Source: an uncultured Clostridia bacterium (lineage in GTDB: Bacteria; Bacillota; Clostridia; Christensenellales; CAG-314). From it: a stretch of DNA of 33,167 bases. Shown piece by piece: positions 1 through 7,836 of the stretch. How positions within the stretch are numbered: the stretch's first letter is position 1; each line of letters starts with the position of its first letter. The translations under genes and the position numbers were made by a program. Location: the NCBI GenBank assembly GCA_934294965.1, contig CAKRAM010000127.1, forward strand, positions 1-33,167. Direction: 5' to 3'. Under the pieces are notes generated by a model, which made no database searches, had not been told where the DNA came from, and worked only from the letters and a program-made list of their open reading frames with translations.

Positions 1-234
1 GTTAATCACTATAAGGACAAACAAGATATGTATCTCGAAGCACAAACGATTAACTTCGCAAGTATTAGAGATAATCTTGATGACGCTTTATTTATCAATA
101 AGTTGGTATATATCAACACGGAGGCTCAAGAAAAAGAGCCTGACATGAATTTTGGGTATTACAAATACAATGAGTATGATTACACATACACAAAGTTAAG
201 TAAAAATTTGGAAAAGGAGGTAAACGGAAAGTAA
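1..234 (+). CDS. 3' part of an unknown gene, cut by the window edge
   Basis: The reading frame is open from base 1 to the TAA at 232-234, giving 77 codons. An ATG at 28 could be a real start, preceded at some distance by AAGGA, but the frame continues upstream of it, so a truncated longer gene is equally likely. The product is polar and rich in Tyr, Asn, Glu and Lys, with no signal peptide, membrane segment or motif I recognise. It is followed directly by an intrinsic terminator. With the interrupted sigma-like gene downstream and the attachment-site copy at 1400, it most likely belongs to the cargo of an integrated element. Function unknown. Confidence 0.45.
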   Translation, partial: VNHYKDKQDMYLEAQTINFASIRDNLDDALFINKLVYINTEAQEKEPDMNFGYYKYNEYDYTYTKLSKNLEKEVNGK

Positions 235-263
235 TACTTTTCGCCTCTTGATATAGAAATGCG

Positions 264-294
264 AAGAATGGTTGGTGGCGACCATTCTTTTTTA
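264..294 (+). terminator. Intrinsic terminator after the first gene fragment
   Basis: A 9-bp perfect stem, AAGAATGGT with ACCATTCTT, encloses an 8-nt loop and runs into six T residues. It lies 30 bases after the stop codon of the upstream fragment. Confidence 0.75.
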
Positions 295-541
295 TTGCCT
301 AATTTGAATTACTTCCGAATTTTTCTCCTATCGGCTTAGCGTTGTAGCACAGAGAAAAGCGGAAGTAAACGGCAAAAAATATTACCGAAAACATTGAGTA
401 AACAAATCCAAACGTAATATTTTTGTGCTTTTTTGTCGACTTTCGTCTTGCATAATGCAAAGAGATAAAACAAAAATCTTTTCCCCGTGCTACTTCCGTT
501 GTTGCCGAAAGGCGAAGAAACTACTTCGGAGGTAAAAAAAG
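295..541. other. Intergenic stretch with repeated TACTTCCG words
   Basis: No gene is visible. The word TTACTTCCG at 309-317 is followed by its inverted copy CGGAAGTAA at 360-368; TACTTCCG recurs at 491-498 and TACTTCGG at 522-529. These could be binding sites for an element-encoded protein, or could allow RNA folding upstream of the sigma-like gene. The last part holds that gene's ribosome binding site (GGAGG, 527-531). Confidence 0.35.
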
Positions 542-1159
542 ATGATAGAGTTTCAAAAAGGTGTTTTAGATAACGACAGAGTTATCTCGGCGGAAAATGT
601 GCAACGTATGGGCGAAGTGATTGCCTTGTGTGCTATTAAAACGGTAATAGTCCGTGGCGGTAAAGATTTACATAATCTCTATAAAGGACTGTTGAGAGAT
701 ATAAACCGTTCCAACGACGATATGAGCCGTTATTCCGACGGATATGATATTGCGCAAGAAGCAATGTTGTTCCTTTGCCAGCATATGGGCAAAAGACTTG
801 ACGACGTTTACTACACCAAAACGGGCAGAAAAATTACTATAAAGCAAGTGTGTTTCAGCGTTGCCGACAGATATTTGGCTAAAAACTTTGTAAGCCCTAT
901 GCTCAATACAATTAGCCTTAAATAACAAATTGCAACCAAACCCGAAACAATACTCGACGACGAGCAAAAGAACGATTATACCGCTTTTGACAGCCTCATA
1001 TCCAAAATGCACTTGACCGCAGTAGAGTACGAAACGCTTTCTATCCTGATGGCAGGATTTACAATGCTTCAAATAGGCAAAATATTGAACGTCAACCGCA
1101 CGACAATCTGGCGTAGACAAAACAGTATACGCAAAAAATATATGGCTGCTTTGCAATAA
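542..1159 (+). pseudogene. Sigma-factor-like HTH regulator of a mobile element, interrupted by an in-frame TAA
   Basis: An ATG at 542, with GGAGG about 10 bases upstream, opens 127 codons ending in TAA at 923-925. The same frame continues without a shift for 77 more sense codons to the TAA at 1157-1159. The first part contains a sigma region-2-like stretch (SDGYDIAQEAMLFLCQHMGK, about residues 62-81). The second ends in a helix-turn-helix of the region-4 type (MLQIGKILNVNRTTIWRR). I recall about 200-residue proteins of this layout from clostridial integrative and conjugative elements, annotated as sigma-70-like or HTH proteins. The halves together match one such protein, so the TAA looks like a nonsense mutation that separates the core-binding half from the DNA-binding half. 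Two short separate genes or a base-call error are alternatives. A terminator follows. Confidence 0.6.
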
Positions 1160-1187
1160 TGAGTCGAAACAACTTAATATCTATGTC

Positions 1188-1229
1188 AAAACCCGATTGA
1201 AAGTCCGAAAAGGCTTACGTCGGGTTTTT
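1188..1229 (+). terminator. Intrinsic terminator after the sigma-like gene
   Basis: Arms AAAACCCGA (1188-1196) and TCGGGTTTT (1220-1228) pair over 9 bp, and the second arm runs into a T tract. The loop is about 23 nt. Confidence 0.65.
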
Positions 1230-1399
1230 GCTTTGAAATGCTCGAATTTCGATGGTAGAGCGAACGGAAATAACCTTCTGTACGAACCCCAAGAAACGGC
1301 AACTTTGACACTCTAAAAGCCTAAAAACGCCGATAAGTTCTGAATTTTTGCAAAAGAAAAACCTAAACCAAACACTCTCGCATTCGATTTAGGTTTTGA

Positions 1400-1421
1400 T
1401 TGGCGGAAGTGGAGGGATTCG
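1400..1421. repeat. Direct-repeat copy of the tRNA-Ser 3' end (candidate att site)
   Basis: These 22 bases are identical to 1578-1599, which covers the CCA, the acceptor 3' strand and part of the T arm of the tRNA-Ser gene. Identity stops abruptly: TCCGAC follows here, AACCCC in the intact tRNA. An isolated exact copy of a tRNA 3' end is the usual mark of site-specific integration at a tRNA gene. The gene fragments at 1-1159 would be element cargo. The two copies are only 178 bp apart, so this may be a remnant, a small element, or one of tandem insertions. Confidence 0.6.
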
Positions 1422-1514
1422 TCCGACGCAACGCGGCGGTGAGTGGAGCAAAGCGGAACGCTACGTTATTTCGTACTCCAGAAGTGGAGCAGGCGTAGCG
1501 GCATAAGCCAACGA

Positions 1515-1556
1515 GCAAAAAGAAAAGAACACGTTTTTTGTGTCCTTTCTTTTTGC
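1515..1556 (-). terminator. Hairpin downstream of tRNA-Ser, probable terminator
   Basis: GCAAAAAGAAA (1515-1525) pairs with TTTCTTTTTGC (1546-1556), and the stem continues inward through CAC/GTG to a 7-nt loop. On the - strand it lies just beyond the tRNA 3' end, and its 3' arm is T-rich. No separate T run follows the stem, so termination efficiency is uncertain. Confidence 0.5.
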
Positions 1557-1578
1557 GACAAGAGCCTTGCCGCGGAGT

Positions 1579-1667
1579 TGGCGGAAGTGGAGGGATTCGA
1601 ACCCCCGTGGGCTTGCACCCAAACGGTTTTCAAGACCGCCTCGTTGTGACCGCTTCGATACACTTCC
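1579..1667 (-). tRNA. tRNA-Ser(UGA)
   Basis: Read on the - strand, the gene has a 7-bp acceptor stem (GGAAGTG with CACTTCC), discriminator G and an encoded CCA. The D arm closes with TCG/CGA, and the anticodon loop CTTGAAA has anticodon TGA (complement of 1630-1632). A long variable arm (TGGG...CCCA), the class II mark of serine tRNAs, is followed by a normal T loop (TTCGAAT). It decodes UCN serine codons. Its 3' end is duplicated at 1400-1421, so it appears to have been an integration target. Confidence 0.95.
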
Positions 1668-1686
1668 GTATTTACAAGCAAAAATT

Positions 1687-1715
1687 ATTGTAGCATTTTG
1701 CGTTCGTGTTGTCAA
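1687..1715 (-). promoter_or_regulatory. Promoter of tRNA-Ser
   Basis: On the - strand: TTGACA (1710-1715), 17-bp spacer, TACAAT (1687-1692). Initiation would fall near 1680, about 13 bases before the mature tRNA 5' end. Confidence 0.8.
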
Positions 1716-2211
1716 TGAGTTTGCAAAAACAATTGAGATCTTCCGGGTAGAAGGGCGTTTACCTGCCGTCAAAGTAGGCGCAAGTGGCCGAGAAAAGTTT
1801 TCGGAACGTATGAGAAAATCAAAATCAATTTGTTAATGTAGGAGTCCGTACTGCAAAATATGTGGCATCTTTGCTTCGGAAATTGGCTGCCTAAATTGCT
1901 CAAAGATAAACAACCGTTCAATTTTAACATCACACAGTTTAAATTTTATTTGATTGTGTTTACAAAAATTTGTTGGCTACAAGAAGTATTGCTCCGGACG
2001 TGTTAAAAAATCGGAAATGACAATTTGCCAATGCGGAAGCATGAACAACCGAATATTCGGCGCGATGATTGGTTGCTTATCGATTGTGGTTGCTTAAATA
2101 ACAGGCAGTTTTATAAGTGTGGTTTGCAAATCGGAAGTTGCGATTGCTCAAAGGCAACCGTTATTCAATCTTAATTTCGCCCCGCAAAATGCGCGTTATC
2201 GGTGCAAACGG
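1716..2211. other. About 500 bp without a recognisable gene
   Basis: The stretch is AT-rich and punctuated by stops in all frames. No coding sequence, RNA family, tandem repeat or insertion-sequence end is apparent to me. It may be decayed coding DNA next to the integration site. Confidence 0.5.
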
Positions 2212-2240
2212 TTGAAATTATTGCAATTGTTTGGTATAAT
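2212..2240 (+). promoter_or_regulatory. Strong promoter with extended -10, far upstream of yqhQ-prmC
   Basis: TTGAAA (2212-2217), a 17-bp spacer and TATAAT (2235-2240) preceded by the extended -10 dinucleotide TG. Initiation near 2247 would give a leader of about 410 nt before the fusion gene, or transcribe an undescribed small RNA. The leader contains the palindrome listed at 2463. Confidence 0.6.
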
Positions 2241-2462
2241 ACATTGTCAGTCGGCAGAGGCGACAATTTTGCTTTGGTTCAGCCGCGCTCAAGTTAGTTG
2301 AAGTAAAATAATCCGCAAGAAGTAAATCTATTGTTTGTGGCAAAATTTTCCAAACGCTTGCAGATTTACCGCAATAATTTGTGCTTTTGCGCTTCCTTGT
2401 TGAAATGCGGCTAGGCATAGCATTGAAAGTAAGTTTTAACTGCTTGTGCAACAATCCGTGTG

Positions 2463-2480
2463 ACGCTAAAATTTTAGCGT
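2463..2480. repeat. 18-bp perfect palindrome in the yqhQ-prmC leader
   Basis: ACGCTAAAATTTTAGCGT is perfectly self-complementary, and five T residues follow at 2486-2490 after a short gap. It could fold as a weak attenuator hairpin or serve as a dimeric protein-binding site. The sequence alone does not decide. Confidence 0.35.
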
Positions 2481-2659
2481 GTCGATTTTTAAGTTGTCAA
2501 GCGCAACTCGTACAACAAATTGCTCATCACGGTTGCAAAAATCGCAAGTATTGCTTGGCGATCCATGCTCGCTTCATGCAAAACTCTCGGTACTACCACT
2601 TAAACAATTGCAAAGCGGGCGGCGCGCGCTGCTCGGTTTGCGTTAAAGGAAAAGAAAAA

Positions 2660-4438
2660 ATGAAAACAAAAATCGGAGGACAAGCCGTCATAGAGGGCGT
2701 TATGATGCGCGGCAGTTCGTCGATGGCGCTTGCCGTCAGGGACGAATTGGGGCAAATTCGCGTAGAATCCACTCGTTTGCCGGCAAAAAAGCCTTGGTAC
2801 AGAAAGGTGCCGTTTTTGCGCGGCATCATAAACTTGATAATATCCATGGTGGACGGCGCCAAAATCATCGGCAAATCTGCCGAAGTTATGGTTGAGGAAG
2901 AAATCGACACGTCGGAAAAGGGCAACGGAATGGGCGTGATGATGGCGGTTTCAATGCTGCTAGGTTTGGCTTTGGCGGCGGTGCTGTTCGTATTTTTGCC
3001 TACGGCACTCACCCGCGGAGTGTTTGCGCTTTTCAAAATCAGTTTGGAAGACAACAAGTTTGTGTGGCTAAAATCTCTTTTGGAAGGCGTTGCAAAAATG
3101 CTTGTGCTAATCGGGTACATGGTGGGCGTATCTCAAATGAAAGAGATAAAACGCGTGTTTATGTACCACGGGGCGGAGCATAAAACCATTTCCTGCTACG
3201 AAAACGAACTGCCTCTCACGGTGGAAAACGTGCAAAAAAGCAGTCGCTATCACGATAGATGCGGAACAAGTTTTATCGTGTTCGTTGTGGTGCTGTCGGT
3301 TTTACTGATGATGGTGTTGGACGTGGTTTCCGCCGCATGCAACTTTACGCTGTTTTTGAAAAACGAAAATTGGTGGCTGAGAGCATTGCTAAAAGTGGCT
3401 CTTTTGCCGGTTACGGCAGGCATAAGTTACGAAATGCTTATGTTGCTTGCGTCCAGCAACTTTGTTTTGTTTCGTCCGCTAAAATGGCTTGGAAAGCAAT
3501 TTCAAAAACTTACCACGCGTGAGCCGGACGACGATATGTGCCAAGTTGCCATAACGGCGTTTACCACCGTTTTGGAAATGGATGCCGACCAAACGATACC
3601 GGAAACAAAGTTCCCTGCACCCGTTTCGCTTGCCGAGTTCAAACAGGCTGTGTCGGACAGCGGACTGCTTGCCTATACGGGGCATAACGACCTCAATTGG
3701 TTCACATGCGCCGTTTTGCACATCGACCAAAAGTACGCCGAGCGCGATTTGAAAATTCCTTTCGGATGGCTGTTGCGCCTGCAAAAATACAAGGAACGTT
3801 TGGACAGCGGCGAACCGCTTGCGTATGTAATAAACACCAAGGAGTTTTTCGGCAGGGATTACTACGTGGACGAAAACGTGCTTATCCCGCGTATAGAAAC
3901 GGAATTGGTTGTCGAGCAGGCGTTGAAGCACGTTTCCAAAGGCTCAACCGTGTTGGATTTGTGCTGCGGAAGCGGCGTAATCGGTTTGACGTGTGCTGCG
4001 GAAAAGGGTGCAAAAGTTACCTGCGCGGATATTTCCGCCGAGGCGCTGAAAGTTGCCAAATACAACGCAAAAAAACTGAAAATAAAAGCAAAATTCGTCC
4101 AAAGCGATATGTTCGGGAAAATCGGCGGCAAGTTCGATGCGATAGTGTGCAACCCGCCCTATATCCCCACGGACGTTATTGCCACGCTGGATTCTTCCGT
4201 AAAAGATTTTGAACCGAAAACGGCGCTGGACGGTGGCTCGGACGGTTTGGACTACTACCGCATATTGGCAAACAACGCCCCTGCGCATCTAAGCAAAAAC
4301 GGTGTTTTGGTTATGGAAATCGGCTACAATCAGGGGGAAGATATAAAACAAATTTTTGCAAACGCATTTGATATTACGGTGCAAAAGGACTATGGCGGCA
4401 ACGACCGCATTGCAATTGCCACGTTAAAAGAGTTGTAG
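2660..4438 (+). CDS. prmC: YqhQ (DUF1385) - PrmC fusion: membrane protein joined to release-factor glutamine methyltransferase
   Basis: 592 codons. Start at ATG 2660, with AAAGGA 9 bases upstream; the open frame reaches further 5' but the YqhQ homology begins here. Residues 1-310 are a YqhQ/DUF1385 protein: GGQAVIEGVMMRG at 6-18, MYHGAEHKTISCYE, RYHDRCGTSF, and several hydrophobic segments. Residues about 315-592 are PrmC, with the N-terminal helical domain, the SAM-binding motif VLDLCCGSG (431-439) and the catalytic NPPY (498-501). PrmC N5-methylates the Gln of the GGQ motif in release factors. The substrate gene prfA follows after 83 bp. In most clostridia I know these are adjacent separate genes; here one chain would tether the methyltransferase to the membrane. 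No internal stop separates the halves. Confidence 0.9.
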   Translation: MKTKIGGQAVIEGVMMRGSSSMALAVRDELGQIRVESTRLPAKKPWYRKVPFLRGIINLIISMVDGAKIIGKSAEVMVEEEIDTSEKGNGMGVMMAVSMLLGLALAAVLFVFLPTALTRGVFALFKISLEDNKFVWLKSLLEGVAKMLVLIGYMVGVSQMKEIKRVFMYHGAEHKTISCYENELPLTVENVQKSSRYHDRCGTSFIVFVVVLSVLLMMVLDVVSAACNFTLFLKNENWWLRALLKVALLPVTAGISYEMLMLLASSNFVLFRPLKWLGKQFQKLTTREPDDDMCQVAITAFTTVLEMDADQTIPETKFPAPVSLAEFKQAVSDSGLLAYTGHNDLNWFTCAVLHIDQKYAERDLKIPFGWLLRLQKYKERLDSGEPLAYVINTKEFFGRDYYVDENVLIPRIETELVVEQALKHVSKGSTVLDLCCGSGVIGLTCAAEKGAKVTCADISAEALKVAKYNAKKLKIKAKFVQSDMFGKIGGKFDAIVCNPPYIPTDVIATLDSSVKDFEPKTALDGGSDGLDYYRILANNAPAHLSKNGVLVMEIGYNQGEDIKQIFANAFDITVQKDYGGNDRIAIATLKEL

Positions 4439-4521
4439 GCAGGGCGTAGTGCACTAGGTAACCGACAGGCTACACCAAAACTACAACATAATGCCGAAAA
4501 AGGCTGACGAGGAGAATAATT

Positions 4522-5589
4522 ATGACCGAAAAACTAGATAAAATAGTGGCAAGATACGACTTTTTGACCGAAGAAATTTCCAAACCGGAAGTTATTGCGG
4601 ACAACAATTCTTGGAAAAAACTTGTAAAAGAACACAGCGCGCTTACCCCTATTGTGGAGTGCTACGGCGAATACAAAAAAACAAAGGCACAACTGGAAGA
4701 CAGTCTTGCAGCCGTTCAGGCGGAAACCGACAAGGAAATGCTTGCGCTGCTGCACGAGGACGTTTCGTTGCAAAAAAAGCGTTTGGAAGAACTTGACGAG
4801 CAACTGAAAGTGCTGCTTTTGCCCAAAGATCCCAACGACGACAAAAACGTTATCATCGAAATTCGCGCCGGTGCGGGCGGAGAAGAAGCGGCGTTGTTCG
4901 CCAACGAAATTCGCCGTATGTACTATATGTTTGCCGAAAAAAATCGTTGGAAGATAGAAGAAATCGACATCGAAGAAAACGAACTGGGCGGACTTAAAGA
5001 AGGCAGTTTTATGGTTGTCGGCGACGGCGCGTACAGCAAGTTCAAATTCGAAAGCGGCGTGCATCGCGTTCAACGCGTGCCGGATACCGAAAGTCAGGGA
5101 CGTATCCACACCAGCACGATAACCGTTGCCGTTTTGCCGGAAGCTCCGGACGTGGACATAGAAATTTTGGATAAGGATATCAAAATCGACACTTATCGCA
5201 GCAGTGGCGCAGGCGGACAGCACGTTAACAAAACCGAATCGGCAATCCGTATGACACACCTGCCTACGGGAATAGTGGTAAGTTGTCAGGACGAGCGTAG
5301 CCAAATCAAAAACAGAGAAAAGGCTATGAACATCCTCAAATCCAAGTTATACGACTACTACCAAACCCAAGCCGATGCCGAATATGCGGCAGCGCGCAAA
5401 AGCCAAGTCGGCACGGGCGACAGAAGCGAACGTATCCGCACGTACAACTTTCCGCAAGGGCGCGTGACCGATCACCGCATCGGGCTTACGCTGTACTCCA
5501 TAGACAACTTTATGAACGGCGACATCGGCGAAATGGTGGAGGCTTTGCGCCTTGCCGATCAAACCGCAAAATTGCAAAGAGCAGAATAA
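4522..5589 (+). CDS. prfA: Peptide chain release factor 1
   Basis: 355 codons, the normal RF1 length. Start at ATG 4522 after a good AGGAG. RF1 reads UAA and UAG in the ribosomal A site and triggers peptide release. Visible are the codon-recognition tripeptide in RVPDTESQGRIHTS (P187-D188-T189; PAT or PVT in many relatives) and the catalytic GGQ (231-233) within SSGAGGQHVNKTESA. Q233 is the expected methylation target of the PrmC domain encoded just upstream. A strong terminator follows at once, so yqhQ-prmC and prfA probably form one transcription unit. Confidence 0.97.
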   Translation: MTEKLDKIVARYDFLTEEISKPEVIADNNSWKKLVKEHSALTPIVECYGEYKKTKAQLEDSLAAVQAETDKEMLALLHEDVSLQKKRLEELDEQLKVLLLPKDPNDDKNVIIEIRAGAGGEEAALFANEIRRMYYMFAEKNRWKIEEIDIEENELGGLKEGSFMVVGDGAYSKFKFESGVHRVQRVPDTESQGRIHTSTITVAVLPEAPDVDIEILDKDIKIDTYRSSGAGGQHVNKTESAIRMTHLPTGIVVSCQDERSQIKNREKAMNILKSKLYDYYQTQADAEYAAARKSQVGTGDRSERIRTYNFPQGRVTDHRIGLTLYSIDNFMNGDIGEMVEALRLADQTAKLQRAE

Positions 5590-5595
5590 TTTTTG

Positions 5596-5630
5596 AGGTT
5601 GTTCCGAGTTTTTCGGAACAACCTTTTTTT
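5596..5630 (+). terminator. Intrinsic terminator after prfA
   Basis: GGTTGTTCCGA (5597-5607) and TCGGAACAACC (5613-5623) form a perfect 11-bp stem with a 5-nt loop, followed by seven T residues. Confidence 0.95.
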
Positions 5631-5786
5631 GAGCCAACCGACGATGCAATTGCGGCTATTGTATGATGAACAAAAATTGCGTTTCGGTTTGCCCGAATGG
5701 AGCGTTATTTTAGTGTTTTGGCGATAAATTTATCGTTTACAAAATCGGCGGCATTGTGCGTTTTTCGGTTACGACAAGTCAAACGG

Positions 5787-5815
5787 TTGACCGAGCTATA
5801 GATAATTGCTAAAAT
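5787..5815 (+). promoter_or_regulatory. Promoter of the lipase/ABC exporter operon
   Basis: TTGACC (5787-5792), 17-bp spacer, TAAAAT (5810-5815). Predicted initiation near 5822 gives a leader of about 85 nt to the ATG at 5909. Confidence 0.6.
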
Positions 5816-5908
5816 AACACGATAGAAAAAATACTGAAATTGCGGCAAAATTCGTAGAACGGTTTTGTCGCGCGGCTAGGTTATGTGACCGCAAAAATAG
5901 AGGTTTTT

Positions 5909-7129
5909 ATGAAAAAAATCAACGTTATAGCGTCGGTTTTGTTGTGCGTTTTGCTTTGTTTTGCGCTTGTGGGCTGCAACAATCGGGAGGAACTTCCTCA
6001 AAACGCAAAGGTGTTGCCGATAAATCCGCAGGAAGATTTGATTTCCGTCGGCGACGTGCTTTTGGATACGTCGTCGGAAATGCAACAACCGGATTTTAGC
6101 AGGGTAACCCCAACGTTTCAAACGTATTTGCCGCAAAACACTTCCGAGCGTAGCGATTTGCTTGCCGAACAGGCGTTGCTTTTGTGCAGCGCAAACGAAA
6201 AATCCGCCGATGCCGACAACTTTCGTGCGGCAGGGCTGGAAGTTTTGTCGCAATATAACTACGAAAAGCCGTCGGGCGACGTTTCTCACACGTGTGCCTA
6301 CACGATGGGCAAAAAAAGCATAACCTACGGCGGAGAAACCCGCACGTTGGTTGTCGTAGACGTGCGCGGAACAACCGACGGAGAATGGTTTTCCAATTTC
6401 GACGTGGCGTCTTCCGGCAGGGAAGACTCGGTTTTTGCCGAAAACTTTTTGGCGGCGGCAACCGAACTTCAACTTAAACTGGACGACGAGTTGCGTTCCC
6501 AAGCCATAGTCGAGCCGCTTTTGTTTGTTTGCGGACACAGTCGCGGAGGGGCGGTTGCAAATTTGCTTTCGCTGTTTGTCAACGCAAAGTACGGCAAGAA
6601 CAACGTGTTCGTGTACACTTTTGCAACGCCTCGCACGGTAAAGTCGACTTACGCCGCCGATTGCAGTAACGTTTTCAACTACGTAAACGAGGCGGACGTC
6701 GTTACGAAAATGCCGCTAGAGAAATGGGGATTCGCTCGTTTGGGTACGGACATAGTTTTGAAACCGAACGAGGACCACATTCTTGCCGAAGTCGAGGATT
6801 GCATATCTATTCTTCAAAGCGTTGCGCCCTCGATTACTGTTTACTACGGTAGCAGGTACTCTTTATTGAGCGGCGGAACGTCGGCAGACGGCATCACGCC
6901 GTACGAGCTTATGCTTTGCTGTTGCACGCTTATGGACGGAGGTATGGGGGAGGCGTCGTCGCTTGTAACAAGCCTGAATGCCGTTTCTTCCGAGAGCGCA
7001 TACGCGCAGTTGTTCCAAAAGGTAAACTACTTTACAAAAAACCTGTCTCAAGCAGTGCTTTTGGGAAGTCAACACTTGCAAGGCTCGTATCACAAACAAA
7101 TTCTTTCCCTAATAAGTGCAGAGGTCTAG
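5909..7129 (+). CDS. Lipase class 3-type lipoprotein
   Basis: 406 codons. I chose ATG 5909 (AGAGG upstream) over 5885 because it begins a clean lipoprotein signal: MKK, a hydrophobic core, then lipobox ALVGC, with the lipidated Cys at about residue 24. The mature protein would be anchored on the outer face of the membrane. The nucleophile elbow GHSRGGA (S211) and the following YTFATPRT strand are typical of class 3 lipases. Asp in NEADVV and His in EDHIL are good candidates for the rest of the triad. The natural substrate is not evident; a lipid or ester outside the cell is likely. The stop lies one base before the ABC ATPase start, so it heads an operon with the exporter. Confidence 0.8.
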   Translation: MKKINVIASVLLCVLLCFALVGCNNREELPQNAKVLPINPQEDLISVGDVLLDTSSEMQQPDFSRVTPTFQTYLPQNTSERSDLLAEQALLLCSANEKSADADNFRAAGLEVLSQYNYEKPSGDVSHTCAYTMGKKSITYGGETRTLVVVDVRGTTDGEWFSNFDVASSGREDSVFAENFLAAATELQLKLDDELRSQAIVEPLLFVCGHSRGGAVANLLSLFVNAKYGKNNVFVYTFATPRTVKSTYAADCSNVFNYVNEADVVTKMPLEKWGFARLGTDIVLKPNEDHILAEVEDCISILQSVAPSITVYYGSRYSLLSGGTSADGITPYELMLCCCTLMDGGMGEASSLVTSLNAVSSESAYAQLFQKVNYFTKNLSQAVLLGSQHLQGSYHKQILSLISAEV

Positions 7130-7130
7130 T

Positions 7131-7832
7131 ATGGCGTATATCGAATTTAATCACGTAGTAAAATCCTACAAAACGGGCGAACGGCAAATAAATGCGCTGG
7201 ACGACATCTCGTTTGAAATTGAACAGGGCGAACTGTGTGTCATAGTCGGTCCCAGCGGAGCGGGCAAAACCACGCTTTTGAATATTCTGGGCGGCATGGA
7301 CGGCGTAACGAGCGGCGAAGTTAAGTTGGACGGCAGAATGATAAGCGATATGACCGACAGGCAACTTACCGATTACCGGCGCAACGACGTAGGCTTTGTT
7401 TTTCAGTTGTACAACCTCGTTCCCAACCTTACCGCAAAGGAAAACGTGGAATTGGCTTCGGAAATATGCAAAGGCAGTCTGAGCGCCGACGAAGTGCTGA
7501 GTAGCGTCGGTTTGGAGGAACGCAAGGACAACTTCCCTGCTCAACTTTCCGGCGGAGAGCAGCAACGCGTATCCATAGCCAGAGCGCTTGCAAAAAACCC
7601 CAAAATCATTTTGTGCGACGAACCTACCGGCGCGCTGGACTACAACACCGGCAAAGCCGTGCTTAAACTATTGCAGGACACTTGCCGTCAAACCAAAAAA
7701 ACGGTAATCATTATCACGCACAACAGCGCGCTAACTCAAATTGCCGACCGCGTGATAAAAGTCAAAAACGGCAAGGCGGAAGCCAACTACACAAATCAAA
7801 ATCCGCTTCCCGTGCAGAAAATAGAGTGGTGA
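7131..7832 (+). CDS. ABC transporter ATPase, MacB/LolD type
   Basis: 233 codons, ATG 7131, with GAGG 6 bases upstream and one base after the lipase stop. A GTG at 7116 in the same frame is less likely because it lies inside the upstream gene. Walker A is GPSGAGKTT (40-48), the Q-loop is in FVFQLYNLVPNLT, the signature is LSGGEQQR, Walker B is ILCDEP with the D-loop GALD, and the switch His is in IITHN. This is the cytosolic motor of FtsX-type systems, which move lipoproteins, peptides or drugs, or act by mechanotransmission. The partner permease starts 4 bases downstream. Confidence 0.93.
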   Translation: MAYIEFNHVVKSYKTGERQINALDDISFEIEQGELCVIVGPSGAGKTTLLNILGGMDGVTSGEVKLDGRMISDMTDRQLTDYRRNDVGFVFQLYNLVPNLTAKENVELASEICKGSLSADEVLSSVGLEERKDNFPAQLSGGEQQRVSIARALAKNPKIILCDEPTGALDYNTGKAVLKLLQDTCRQTKKTVIIITHNSALTQIADRVIKVKNGKAEANYTNQNPLPVQKIEW

Positions 7833-7836
7833 GCGT

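Noticed and set aside
923..925. Reassigned TAA codon in this genome
   Set aside because: TAA ends many intact genes in the window at expected lengths, such as prfA, csn2 and fusion-flanking genes, so recoding is not supported; a local mutation is simpler.
1461..1836. Open frames on both strands across the tRNA-Ser region
   Set aside because: They overlap the tRNA gene and its terminator hairpin and have no ribosome binding site or recognisable domain.
2381..2659. N-terminal extension of the YqhQ-PrmC protein from an upstream ATG in the same frame
   Set aside because: The extension has no ribosome binding site, is rich in Cys and Asn unlike coding sequence nearby, and precedes the conserved YqhQ start MKTKIGGQAV, which has its own AAAGGA.
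4534..5304. 256-codon open frame on the - strand under prfA
   Set aside because: It is a shadow of the well-supported prfA gene, rich in Phe and Cys, with no start signal; long antisense frames of this kind occur under many + strand genes here.
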